Source: WVXP01 sp964348095
GTDB taxonomy: Bacteria; Desulfobacterota; BSN033; WVXP01
NCBI GenBank assembly: GCA_964348095.1
Contig: CAYGBK010000058.1
Span: forward strand, 1-64,000
Reading direction: 5' to 3'
Length of the DNA: 64,000 bases
Part shown: positions 55,487-62,571 of the stretch, one piece after another
How positions within the stretch are numbered: the first letter of the stretch is position 1
Layout of the letters: every line of letters starts with the position of its first letter
Position numbers and translations under genes: made by a program
Notes under the pieces: generated by a model
What the model was told of the DNA's origin: nothing
The model's database searches: none
The model's input: the letters and a program-made list of their open reading frames with translations, nothing else

Positions 55487-55894
55487 CTAGAAACTTACCT
55501 CCATGGCGTTGTACGGGCAGACGGTGACACACATCTCGCAGGCGATGCATTTTGACCTTTCAAAGCTCATGATCATCGTATCTCTATCCACCGACAGGGC
55601 CTCGCTCGGGCAGAGGGACGTGCATGCCGTACAATGCGTACAGCGGTCCTTTAGCCACCTTATGTCTTTTGAGAGTTTCTCGGTCTCGACCCCTAATTGG
55701 GTCAGGTATTCCATTCCTCTATCGAGCTGGGTTTTCTTGCCCGTCAACTCGAGTACCAACATGCCCTCTTCTTTGGGTGTGATGTGACCTCGAAGTATGT
55801 TGACCATGAGATCGTACTCTTTTATCAAATTATAGGTCACAGGTTGATCGCTGAGTTCAGGGGGGAATCTGAGGACCACTTTTTTCGTCGTCAT
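55487..55894 (-). CDS. NIL domain plus 2[4Fe-4S] ferredoxin, homocysteine synthesis partner
   Basis: The 135-residue protein has an N-terminal NIL domain (KKVVLRFPPELSDQPVTYNL, about 3-75), related to the ligand domain of methionine ABC transporters, then two CxxCxxCxxxCP clusters (CTHCTACTSLCP and CIACEMCVTVCP). This fusion is found beside DUF39 genes in methanogens and sulfate reducers, where the pair makes homocysteine from aspartate semialdehyde and sulfide without the usual activated homoserine. The ferredoxin part probably supplies electrons. The frame is open from 55942; ATG 55894 behind AAAGGG is preferred. Confidence 0.92.
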   Translation of the reverse strand: MTTKKVVLRFPPELSDQPVTYNLIKEYDLMVNILRGHITPKEEGMLVLELTGKKTQLDRGMEYLTQLGVETEKLSKDIRWLKDRCTHCTACTSLCPSEALSVDRDTMIMSFERSKCIACEMCVTVCPYNAMEVSF

Positions 55895-55983
55895 GAAAGA
55901 CCCTTTTTTTCTATGAGGTTCGGGTGGTCCAGGGCCAGACACCCAACTTTCTGTGGCCCAGGACCCCGAACTTCACCGTTCCT

Positions 55984-57201
55984 TTATACCGCTTTTTTCA
56001 ATCTGATAGGCTTCTCTTGAAGCCCCTTGAACACAATCCCAGAATCGGCCGACGGAATCGGTTCGACACAATCCGTAAGAAGGAACTCGCCCTTCTCGAT
56101 CCACTCTTTCAAAATGGTGGCAATCTCCTTTGCCCTGGTGTAACTTGAAAGGCCAGCTGTGGGGATCTTCTTTCCATCGAGCACGATCGCTCCCGTTCTC
56201 AGTTGGGCGTAGGTCACCTCAGCCAGACTTCCTGACTCACGTTGAGGATAAGTTTCGCTGTAGTCTACCACCTGGGCTATCAAATCTTCATCCCGGACCG
56301 CCGCATGAATAATGGCCTCTTCATCCAGGATAGGTATGGGGAGACCAATGCCGACCGTGAGGGTGACCCCATACCCTTTATAAGTCGTTCCCCGAAGCCA
56401 CTTCGGGACCATCTGTTTCAGATCTCCGATGACGGCGACGGTTCCGGCAGGCATCTTGGGAACACCGAGATCTGTTCTCGGTGCACAAGGGTTGTGTTGC
56501 GTCCCCTGCCAGACCACATATCCCACGCCACCGCCGAGGAATATCCGTGTTCCAATCCCGATTGTCCGGTAATAGGGGTCACAGAGTAGGGGGCTCAGCT
56601 GGCCGGCGCTGCAGTAGTTTGCATTACCCAATCGGGGCTGTAGAACGCCCATATAAGTATAGATGGGACGTTCTGATAAGTTAACCGCCACATTGTAATT
56701 CTGATAGGCGTTTCTCGGGTTAAACAGAACCGCCTCGTTCATATCCTCCAGACTGATGCGCGTCTCGATCTTTTTTCTCGGATAGCAGTCGGTGCCGTAA
56801 GCCGTTGCGGTGAGACGTATCTCCTTGCCAGCCACCAGTTCTTCAATGACGTGCCCCCCACCGTAAGCAAAATCTCCGGGATAAACCGCATTTCTCGGGT
56901 CTTCGTCAGGAACGGCTGTTGCTCCCAGGAGTATGTCCACTGCCGCGAAACCCGTGTAAACGGGCACGTCGTTCAAGTAAGCCTTGCCGCCCCCAAGTTT
57001 GATCCTGGGCTTTGTATGACCAACGTTGAAATACGCACCAGACGAGCACATCGGGCCAAAAGTCCCTGTTGTCACCACATCGACCTCTTCGGCAGCCTTC
57101 TTTGGGCCTTTTTCTTTTACAAAATCAATAACCTCTTCTCCGGTGAGCACCACAGCTTTGCCCTTTTTTATTTTCTCGTTGATCTCCTGTATCGTTTTCA
57201 T
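55984..57201 (-). CDS. Homocysteine biosynthesis protein (DUF39)
   Basis: A 405-residue DUF39 protein, beginning MKTIQEINEKIKKGKAVVLT behind AGGAGA. Family motifs include GTFGPMCSSGAYFNVGH near 50-65, GGGVGYVVWQGTQHNP near 235, and a C-terminal domain of about 60 residues. Genetic work in Methanosarcina and Desulfovibrio ties DUF39 and its NIL-ferredoxin partner to homocysteine formation. The two genes here are adjacent (gap 89 bases). The gene has a strong promoter at 57698-57727 and a leader of about 490 bases containing a Met-rich small ORF. The frame is open further upstream to 57330, but the internal ATG has the ribosome site. Confidence 0.93.
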   Translation of the reverse strand: MKTIQEINEKIKKGKAVVLTGEEVIDFVKEKGPKKAAEEVDVVTTGTFGPMCSSGAYFNVGHTKPRIKLGGGKAYLNDVPVYTGFAAVDILLGATAVPDEDPRNAVYPGDFAYGGGHVIEELVAGKEIRLTATAYGTDCYPRKKIETRISLEDMNEAVLFNPRNAYQNYNVAVNLSERPIYTYMGVLQPRLGNANYCSAGQLSPLLCDPYYRTIGIGTRIFLGGGVGYVVWQGTQHNPCAPRTDLGVPKMPAGTVAVIGDLKQMVPKWLRGTTYKGYGVTLTVGIGLPIPILDEEAIIHAAVRDEDLIAQVVDYSETYPQRESGSLAEVTYAQLRTGAIVLDGKKIPTAGLSSYTRAKEIATILKEWIEKGEFLLTDCVEPIPSADSGIVFKGLQEKPIRLKKAV

Positions 57202-57295
57202 TTGTCTTCTCCTAGCAGGCGAGGCACCGAATCGAGAAGGCACCTCGGTTATGGAACCGTTCATAAAGGTATATGTCAGAAGTTTCGCCGAATGT

Positions 57296-57314
57296 CCCCC
57301 CCGAGGGGGCCCCC
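57296..57314. other. G/C hairpin in the leader of the homocysteine gene
   Basis: Runs of C (57296-57302), G (57305-57309) and C (57310-57314) can pair as a short very stable hairpin, or as the 10-base palindrome GGGGGCCCCC. It lies about 100 bases before the DUF39 ATG on the transcribed leader. No T-tract follows, so it is not an ordinary terminator. Confidence 0.4.
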
Positions 57315-57559
57315 ATGATCCATACCACAACCATCACCTGCCTTTCATGGAGCCAGTCTTTCCAAACTTCTCGACAGAACCTCTTGGATCCTTTCGTCCC
57401 TGTCCGTTCCTTAAGGGATGTCTTCCGGATGGAACGAATGGACGCCGAATATGGATTTCCCTTTCCGGGAATTCAAGACGCTTCTTCTGAAGGGTATCGG
57501 AATCGAGGAGGGGTCGATCGGTAATTCAGGAAGTTACGGGCGGGCGACATGACAACTGG

Positions 57560-57664
57560 TCACCCGAAATCTGTCTTACCCCCCCGGCCCCGACCATCCA
57601 CCAGGAAAAGCTGCATGTGTGGGTCGCCCGACATGTCGTCTGGGCACTGCATGTCCATTTCCAT
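57560..57664 (-). CDS. Putative Met-rich leader peptide of the homocysteine operon
   Basis: A 34-codon ORF starts 26 bases after the predicted transcription start. It has GGGAG (57673-57677) eight bases before the ATG. Met occupies positions 1, 3, 5, 11 and 17, so five of the first 17 codons are ATG; the beginning reads M-E-M-D-M-Q-C-P-D-D-M. The stop is TGA at 57562-57560. The RNA for codons 12-14 (CGGGCGAC, 57630-57623) is perfectly complementary to GTCGCCCG at 57548-57541, 11 bases after the stop, so ribosome position could change folding. A leader peptide sensing methionine supply is an inference; it could be a chance ORF. Confidence 0.45.
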   Translation of the reverse strand: MEMDMQCPDDMSGDPHMQLFLVDGRGRGGKTDFG

Positions 57665-57697
57665 GTGCCTATCTCCCATTAGGCAAGGGAAAGTTAG

Positions 57698-57727
57698 CTT
57701 ATACACCATGGTGGTGTGGGTTGTCAA
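57698..57727 (-). promoter_or_regulatory. Promoter of the homocysteine operon
   Basis: On the minus strand a perfect TTGACA (57727-57722) and TATAAG (57703-57698) are 18 bases apart, preceded by an AT-rich stretch. Transcription should start near 57690, giving an unusually long leader of about 490 bases before the DUF39 ATG. Confidence 0.7.
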
Positions 57728-57842
57728 GGTATTTTCTTGGGGAGTTTTGAAAGGACCTGGCTCAACGGTTTTAGGGGAGGTCCAGATTTTTCAAAAAACT
57801 CCAGGAAAAAGGAGGATGATTCTGGCGACAATAGTCTTGAGA

Positions 57843-57867
57843 CAAAACTAAAACGAGATTTTCCTCG
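57843..57867 (-). terminator. Weak terminator candidate after rpiA
   Basis: On the minus strand CGAGG pairs with TCTCG (57867-57863 with 57858-57854; one G-U) around AAAA, followed by TTTTAGTTTTG. The stem is only five pairs, so efficiency would be low. Confidence 0.35.
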
Positions 57868-57927
57868 GTGACGAATGCTCCGGATCCCCATTAGCTCTGA
57901 ATCGGTACGTGTTTAGTTGTCCGCCCC

Positions 57928-58623
57928 TTATTCCATCCTTTTCACCGTTCCGTCAGCACCCATACCCACGATAACCAAATCGGTGAGTTCGACAAAGAGG
58001 CCATTCTCAACGACACCGGGGATATTATTCAGTGTTGATTCCAAGCCTTTTGGATCGTCAATAGATGGAAATCGGACATCGATCACAACATTCCCTTGAT
58101 CGGTGATTACCAGACCGTCTTTGTTAGGGGAAACCCTCAAGGTGGGTGTGCCACCCATGGCCTCCAGGCGTCGCCTGACCGGCGTCAGCGCCATGGGAAT
58201 CACCTCAATCGGGATCGGGCATTTTTCCCCTAAACGATTCACAAGCTTCGAGTCGTCAACCACAGCAACGAAGTAATCTGCCAGGGCATCGATAACTTTC
58301 TCTCTCGTATGGGCGGCCCCTCCCCCTTTTATAAGGTTCTTTTCGGGATCCACCTCATCTGCTCCATCGAGGGCGATGTCCACTCTGTCCACATCGTCAA
58401 GAGTTCTGACAGGAATTTCGTTCTCACGGGCGAGAGTTGCTGCCTGATAAGAGGTCGGAATCCCTGAGATCCTCAGGCCCTCCTCCCGAACCCGCCGACC
58501 CAGCTCTTCTATCGCATGGGCAGCCGTCGAGCCCGTACCGAGGCCTACGACGGCGCCATCTCTGACAAGCTTCGCGGCCTCTATACCCGCACGTCGTTTC
58601 GCCGATGCCGTTGGATCGGTCAT
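57928..58623 (-). CDS. rpiA: Ribose-5-phosphate isomerase A
   Basis: It interconverts ribose 5-phosphate and ribulose 5-phosphate. Motifs GLGTGSTAAHAIEEL near residue 29, DGADEVDPEKNLIKGGGAAHTREK near 90, and the catalytic Glu of TREKV are intact. The longest frame starts at GTG 58647, but ATG 58623 follows GCGGAG with good spacing and gives 231 residues, the family length. Confidence 0.94.
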   Translation of the reverse strand: MTDPTASAKRRAGIEAAKLVRDGAVVGLGTGSTAAHAIEELGRRVREEGLRISGIPTSYQAATLARENEIPVRTLDDVDRVDIALDGADEVDPEKNLIKGGGAAHTREKVIDALADYFVAVVDDSKLVNRLGEKCPIPIEVIPMALTPVRRRLEAMGGTPTLRVSPNKDGLVITDQGNVVIDVRFPSIDDPKGLESTLNNIPGVVENGLFVELTDLVIVGMGADGTVKRME

Positions 58624-58658
58624 CAGAATCTCCGCCCTTTCGGTCACAAGCGTTCTTT

Positions 58659-58687
58659 AAGCTACTGAGAAATCAATATCTTGTCAA
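58659..58687 (-). promoter_or_regulatory. Probable rpiA promoter
   Basis: On the minus strand TTGACA (58687-58682) lies 17 bases before TAGCTT (58664-58659). The -35 is perfect and the -10 weak. It is in the 108-base gap between der and rpiA. Confidence 0.45.
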
Positions 58688-58755
58688 TTTTTTTCTCGTA
58701 GTGAGACCTAGCGATCGGTTGCTCGCTCAACGATTGGAGCCTAATTAGACTCGGT

Positions 58756-60075
58756 TTATCCCCTCTGTCGGAAATAGATTCGAATCGGAGTCCCCCCAAA
58801 ACCAAATCTTTCACGAATCTGGTTGATCAGATACCGTTCATAGGAAAAGTGAATTGCCTCAGGCCTGCTAACAAAGGCCGCAAAGGTGGGCGGTTTTGTC
58901 GCAGGCTGAGTCATATAATAGATCCTCGGCCTTCTTCGCCTATAGACAGGGGGCGGGACCTTCTTGACTGCCTGGCCAAGAAAGGCATTCAATTGACCGG
59001 TGGGAACCCGTTTGCGATGCTCTATGGCCACCGCGTCAATCACATCGAGGATTTTTCTGATCCGCTGACCCGTTAGGGCCGAAATAAAGACTACGGGAGC
59101 ATAGTTCACGTGTTTGAGGCCCTCTCGAATCTGTCTCGTGTAGGCGTTGACCGTGGTGTTGTCTTTCTTCACGAGGTCCCATTTGTTGACACCAATGACG
59201 CAGGCCTTTCCCTTCTCATGGATAAAGCCGGCAATCCTCGCGTCCTGTTCTGTTACCTTTTCTAGTGGGTCGAGGAGCAGGACAGCAACATCGCATCGAT
59301 CGATGCTCTTCAAGGCGTGAGTCACCGTGTACTTCTCAAGGCGTGCACGAATCTTCTTCTTCCGTCGAATTCCAGCAGTGTCAACGAGAAGGTATCTTCT
59401 GGAACCAATCTCAAAGGGCGTGTCGATGGCATCCCGGGTTGTACCGGGTTCGGCATCAACCAGGAGGCGTGGTTCTCCGAGAATTCGGTTAATCCAGGAT
59501 GACTTTCCCACATTGGGCCTCCCTACAACGGCAACCCGTGTGCGTTCCTCGTCACTTTTGAAACCCCTTTCAGGCAGTTTCTGGGAGATCTCGGCAAAGA
59601 TGTCTTCCATCCCATACCCATGTGCCGCCGAGACAGAAAAGAGCTGTTCACTCCCCAGCGCGTAGAAGTCAAACACCTTGTCTTCATGATTCGGGCCATC
59701 GATCTTGTTAACGCAATAGATAACCGGCTTCTGCTGGACCCGCAAGAGGCGGTCCACCTCCCGGTCAGTCGGGGTCAGCCCGTCTTTCCCATCCATAAGA
59801 AAAAGAATCAGATCGGCTTCGTTCATGGCGATTTCAATCTGCCTGTGAATATCACCCAAAAGTCCCTCCGTGGAGACCGACTCGAACCCGCCGGTGTCAA
59901 TTATCGTGAATACATGGCCCTCCCATCGCACGACGCCATAGTTTCGATCTCGGGTAACACCCGGCTCATCCTCCACGATGGCCTTCCTCTTCCCAATCAT
60001 CCGGTTGAACAGGGTTGACTTGCCCACATTTGGACGTCCCACGATTGCTACAATTGATTCTTTTCTTTGCGCCAT
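58756..60075 (-). CDS. der: Ribosome-associated GTPase Der (EngA)
   Basis: An essential double GTPase for 50S subunit maturation. Two tandem G domains each carry GRPNVGKS (near 13 and 185), DTxGxE-type switch regions (IIDTGGFE and LLVDTAGIRRK) and NKxD (CVNKIDG and GVNKWDL); a C-terminal KH-like domain follows, ending GFGGTPIRIYFRQRG. The frame is open to 60138; ATG 60075 gives MAQRKESIVAIVGRPNVGKS and 439 residues, the usual size. Confidence 0.95.
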   Translation of the reverse strand: MAQRKESIVAIVGRPNVGKSTLFNRMIGKRKAIVEDEPGVTRDRNYGVVRWEGHVFTIIDTGGFESVSTEGLLGDIHRQIEIAMNEADLILFLMDGKDGLTPTDREVDRLLRVQQKPVIYCVNKIDGPNHEDKVFDFYALGSEQLFSVSAAHGYGMEDIFAEISQKLPERGFKSDEERTRVAVVGRPNVGKSSWINRILGEPRLLVDAEPGTTRDAIDTPFEIGSRRYLLVDTAGIRRKKKIRARLEKYTVTHALKSIDRCDVAVLLLDPLEKVTEQDARIAGFIHEKGKACVIGVNKWDLVKKDNTTVNAYTRQIREGLKHVNYAPVVFISALTGQRIRKILDVIDAVAIEHRKRVPTGQLNAFLGQAVKKVPPPVYRRRRPRIYYMTQPATKPPTFAAFVSRPEAIHFSYERYLINQIRERFGFGGTPIRIYFRQRG

Positions 60076-60342
60076 GGCAGCAGCACGGACTCCTCTTATC
60101 CCATATTGCGGCATGGGCGGTTTGTATATCTTCACCACAGGAAGGACAAAAATTCAAGGAACTCTCGGCCAGGAGTTTCTTGAACTCCTGAGAGACGCTG
60201 ATCCTTGGAGGACATTCTTGGGAACATTCGTTTATTGGGTAGCGGAGAAACAGGAAAAATCTCAATCGGAGACAAAACGTGAGTGACGACGGAATCCCCG
60301 AGACTTTTCGACACGGGGTCACGATGTGAGCTTCTAACCTGA

Positions 60343-61659
60343 CTATCCAGAAGCACGAGCTTTTCGGGAAGGATCGCTTCGTCCAAGATATTTTTCCATC
60401 ACGGTGAGGGTGTTCTCGATGGCCCCCTGGTTGTTCTGGATGGCCCGGAGGGCCCCTTGACTCGCATTGGCGTAATAGGATCGATCCATAATCAGCCTCG
60501 TGGCATGCTCGATAAGATCCGTCTGGCTTCGGACCTCAATCCCGCCGCCCTCGGCCTTCATGATCTCGGCAATTTCTCGAAAATTCTCCATATGGGGTCC
60601 AAACATGACGGGTTTCCCAAAGGCCGCAGGCTCGAGGATGTTATGGCCTCCCCCAGGAACGAGGCTTCTTCCCACAAAGACTATGGTGCCGACGCTGTAG
60701 ACCTTCTCCAGCTCTCCCATAGTGTCCAGTACGACGACATCTCGTGAAAATACCTCTCCAGACATCTGACTTTTACGAATCCAGGAGAACCGGCCCGAAT
60801 TGAGAATCGACCTGATCTCCTCGAGTCTCTCCAAATGCCTCGGTGCGAGAATCAGGACAAGAGAGGGTTCAATGCGTTTCAACTGCCTGAAAGCCTCCAG
60901 TATGATTTCTTCTTCCCCCGGATGGGTGGAGCCTGCCACAAAGAGGGTTCTTCCCTCCTCTAGTCCGAGAGATCGCCCTATCCTTTTCTTTTCCTCGTCG
61001 GATATGTTTGGGACGGGTCTGTCAAACTTAAGGTTCCCGGTCACCACCACCCGATCAGGAGGGGCCCCGATTTCGACGATGCGCTCGGCATCCCTCACTG
61101 ACTGCATGCCAAAAGCCGCAACTCCTCGGAGAACCTCTTTGAAAAAAAAGCGAAAGCTCTTATACCTGTGAAAGGACCGATTCGAAATCCGCCCGTTGAA
61201 GAGCACGACCGGTATATCCTTCCTCCGGCAATGAACCAAAAGGTTGGGCCATATTTCAGTCTCGGCAATAAACAGGGCTTGAGGACGCAATGTGTCCAGA
61301 ACATGACGAACAGTCCATGGAAAATCCAGAGGGGAAAAAAACGTTGTCCCCTGGCTGCCCAGCAACCTCCTGGCCGCCTCCTGGCCTGTTTCTGTCATCG
61401 TAGAGAGGAACGGATGATATTCCGGGAATCTTTCGCAGAATGCGCGAATCAGGGGAAAGGCCATGGCCACTTCGCCCACCGAGGACGCATGAAACCAGAT
61501 GAGACGATCATTTTTGGCCGGCCGTTTCGTCTCAAGGAAGCCAAGCCGCTCACGGAGTCCCCTCCCTAGCCTCGATCCTTTTCGTACTCTCAAAAGAAGG
61601 TAAGGCACGAGGATGGGAATTGTCAGCGTGAGAAGGACGTTATAAGTCCAGTAGATCAT
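60343..61659 (-). CDS. waaA: 3-deoxy-D-manno-octulosonic acid transferase
   Basis: It attaches Kdo to lipid A at the inner membrane, evidence for LPS. The 438-residue GT30/GT-B enzyme has an N-terminal membrane anchor (about 5-24), the catalytic Glu in HASSVGEVAMAFPLI near 60, ETEIWPNLL near 135, and FVAGSTHPGEEEIILEAF plus PGGGHNILEPAAFGKPV in the C-terminal half. Its start overlaps the preceding DUF374 gene stop by four bases, so the two are coupled. Confidence 0.94.
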   Translation of the reverse strand: MIYWTYNVLLTLTIPILVPYLLLRVRKGSRLGRGLRERLGFLETKRPAKNDRLIWFHASSVGEVAMAFPLIRAFCERFPEYHPFLSTMTETGQEAARRLLGSQGTTFFSPLDFPWTVRHVLDTLRPQALFIAETEIWPNLLVHCRRKDIPVVLFNGRISNRSFHRYKSFRFFFKEVLRGVAAFGMQSVRDAERIVEIGAPPDRVVVTGNLKFDRPVPNISDEEKKRIGRSLGLEEGRTLFVAGSTHPGEEEIILEAFRQLKRIEPSLVLILAPRHLERLEEIRSILNSGRFSWIRKSQMSGEVFSRDVVVLDTMGELEKVYSVGTIVFVGRSLVPGGGHNILEPAAFGKPVMFGPHMENFREIAEIMKAEGGGIEVRSQTDLIEHATRLIMDRSYYANASQGALRAIQNNQGAIENTLTVMEKYLGRSDPSRKARASG

Positions 61660-62405
61660 CGGTTGAAATAGCGGTCGGCTTGGGCAGTAATTCGATTTAG
61701 CGTGGTCTCAAGGTTCTTTCTATTCTTCTCAATATCGATCTCGCCTTCTTGAGGTCTCACCCAAATCGGATCTCCCCAGATAAAAACACCTCGAGAAAAG
61801 GGATAAGGAAAAAGGAAACGGTCCCAACTATTGAAAACTTTCTTTCTTGATGCACTGAACGTCACCGGAAAGATCGGTCGTCCCGTCTGTGAGGCGATCA
61901 TGATCACTCCCGGCTGAACCACATTTCTTGGCCCCCTGGGCCCATCGGGTGTAATGGCAACATGGGAGCCCCTCTTGATCGCCCGAACCAGACCCCGAAG
62001 TGCCAGGCTTCCCCCACGGGTTGTGGACCCTCTAACGGAGTCAACGGGAAACAGCCTTACCGCGCGGCTGATGAGCTCACCATCCCTATGACGGCTGATC
62101 AACATGGCGATACGCCTCTTCTTGACCAGGAGCGGCATCATAAGTAGCCGGCTATGCCAGAAAACAATTATCACGGGATCTTCTAGGCCGTTCCTTATGA
62201 CAGGCTCTGTGACCTCCTCATTCACAATCTCGATCCGCATCGTGAGCCGAAGGAACCGGATCAGTCCATAGGCGATGACAGGAACCAGAAAGAGGAGAAT
62301 ACGCTCGCCCGATCTCTGTAAAAGGGATTTTTGTCTTTTACGGTCTTTTCTCTTTTTCAAATCCGGTCTGCACTGTTTGTCTAGAATCCTTCGATACCAG
62401 AACAC
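61656..62405 (-). CDS. Lysophospholipid acyltransferase-like protein (DUF374)
   Basis: A 249-residue LPLAT-superfamily protein. DUF374 hallmarks are IIVFWHSRLLMMPLL near 78 (His-based acyltransferase motif), ISRHRDGELISR, STTRGGSLALRGLVRAIKRG and TPDGPRGPRNVVQPG. A membrane segment precedes it (LLFLVPVIAYGLIRFL). Genes of this type often flank waaA and msbA and may acylate lipid A or a related lipid; the substrate is not proven. The start is a GTG at 62405; a shorter start is possible because the first 30 residues are very basic. Confidence 0.85.
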   Translation of the reverse strand: MFWYRRILDKQCRPDLKKRKDRKRQKSLLQRSGERILLFLVPVIAYGLIRFLRLTMRIEIVNEEVTEPVIRNGLEDPVIIVFWHSRLLMMPLLVKKRRIAMLISRHRDGELISRAVRLFPVDSVRGSTTRGGSLALRGLVRAIKRGSHVAITPDGPRGPRNVVQPGVIMIASQTGRPIFPVTFSASRKKVFNSWDRFLFPYPFSRGVFIWGDPIWVRPQEGEIDIEKNRKNLETTLNRITAQADRYFNR

Positions 62406-62571
62406 CGGCGATATCAGTCTGACGCGGTTACCGTTAAGCCTCTTCGTGGATCCCCAGAATAGGCCCTAAACCATGCTACGCAGTGTCCCCAGTCGATGGG
62501 CCAGCGCTTGTTCAACCTATCGAGTCAAGACCAAATCAGTTCCTCCCTGAGGGGCACAAACTTAACCACAA

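Noticed and set aside
57320..57375. SAM-I riboswitch before DUF39 (GACTGG...ATGAAA on the minus strand)
   Set aside because: The short similarity to the SAM-I core is not supported by the GGTGCTAATTCC segment or the P1-P4 helices.
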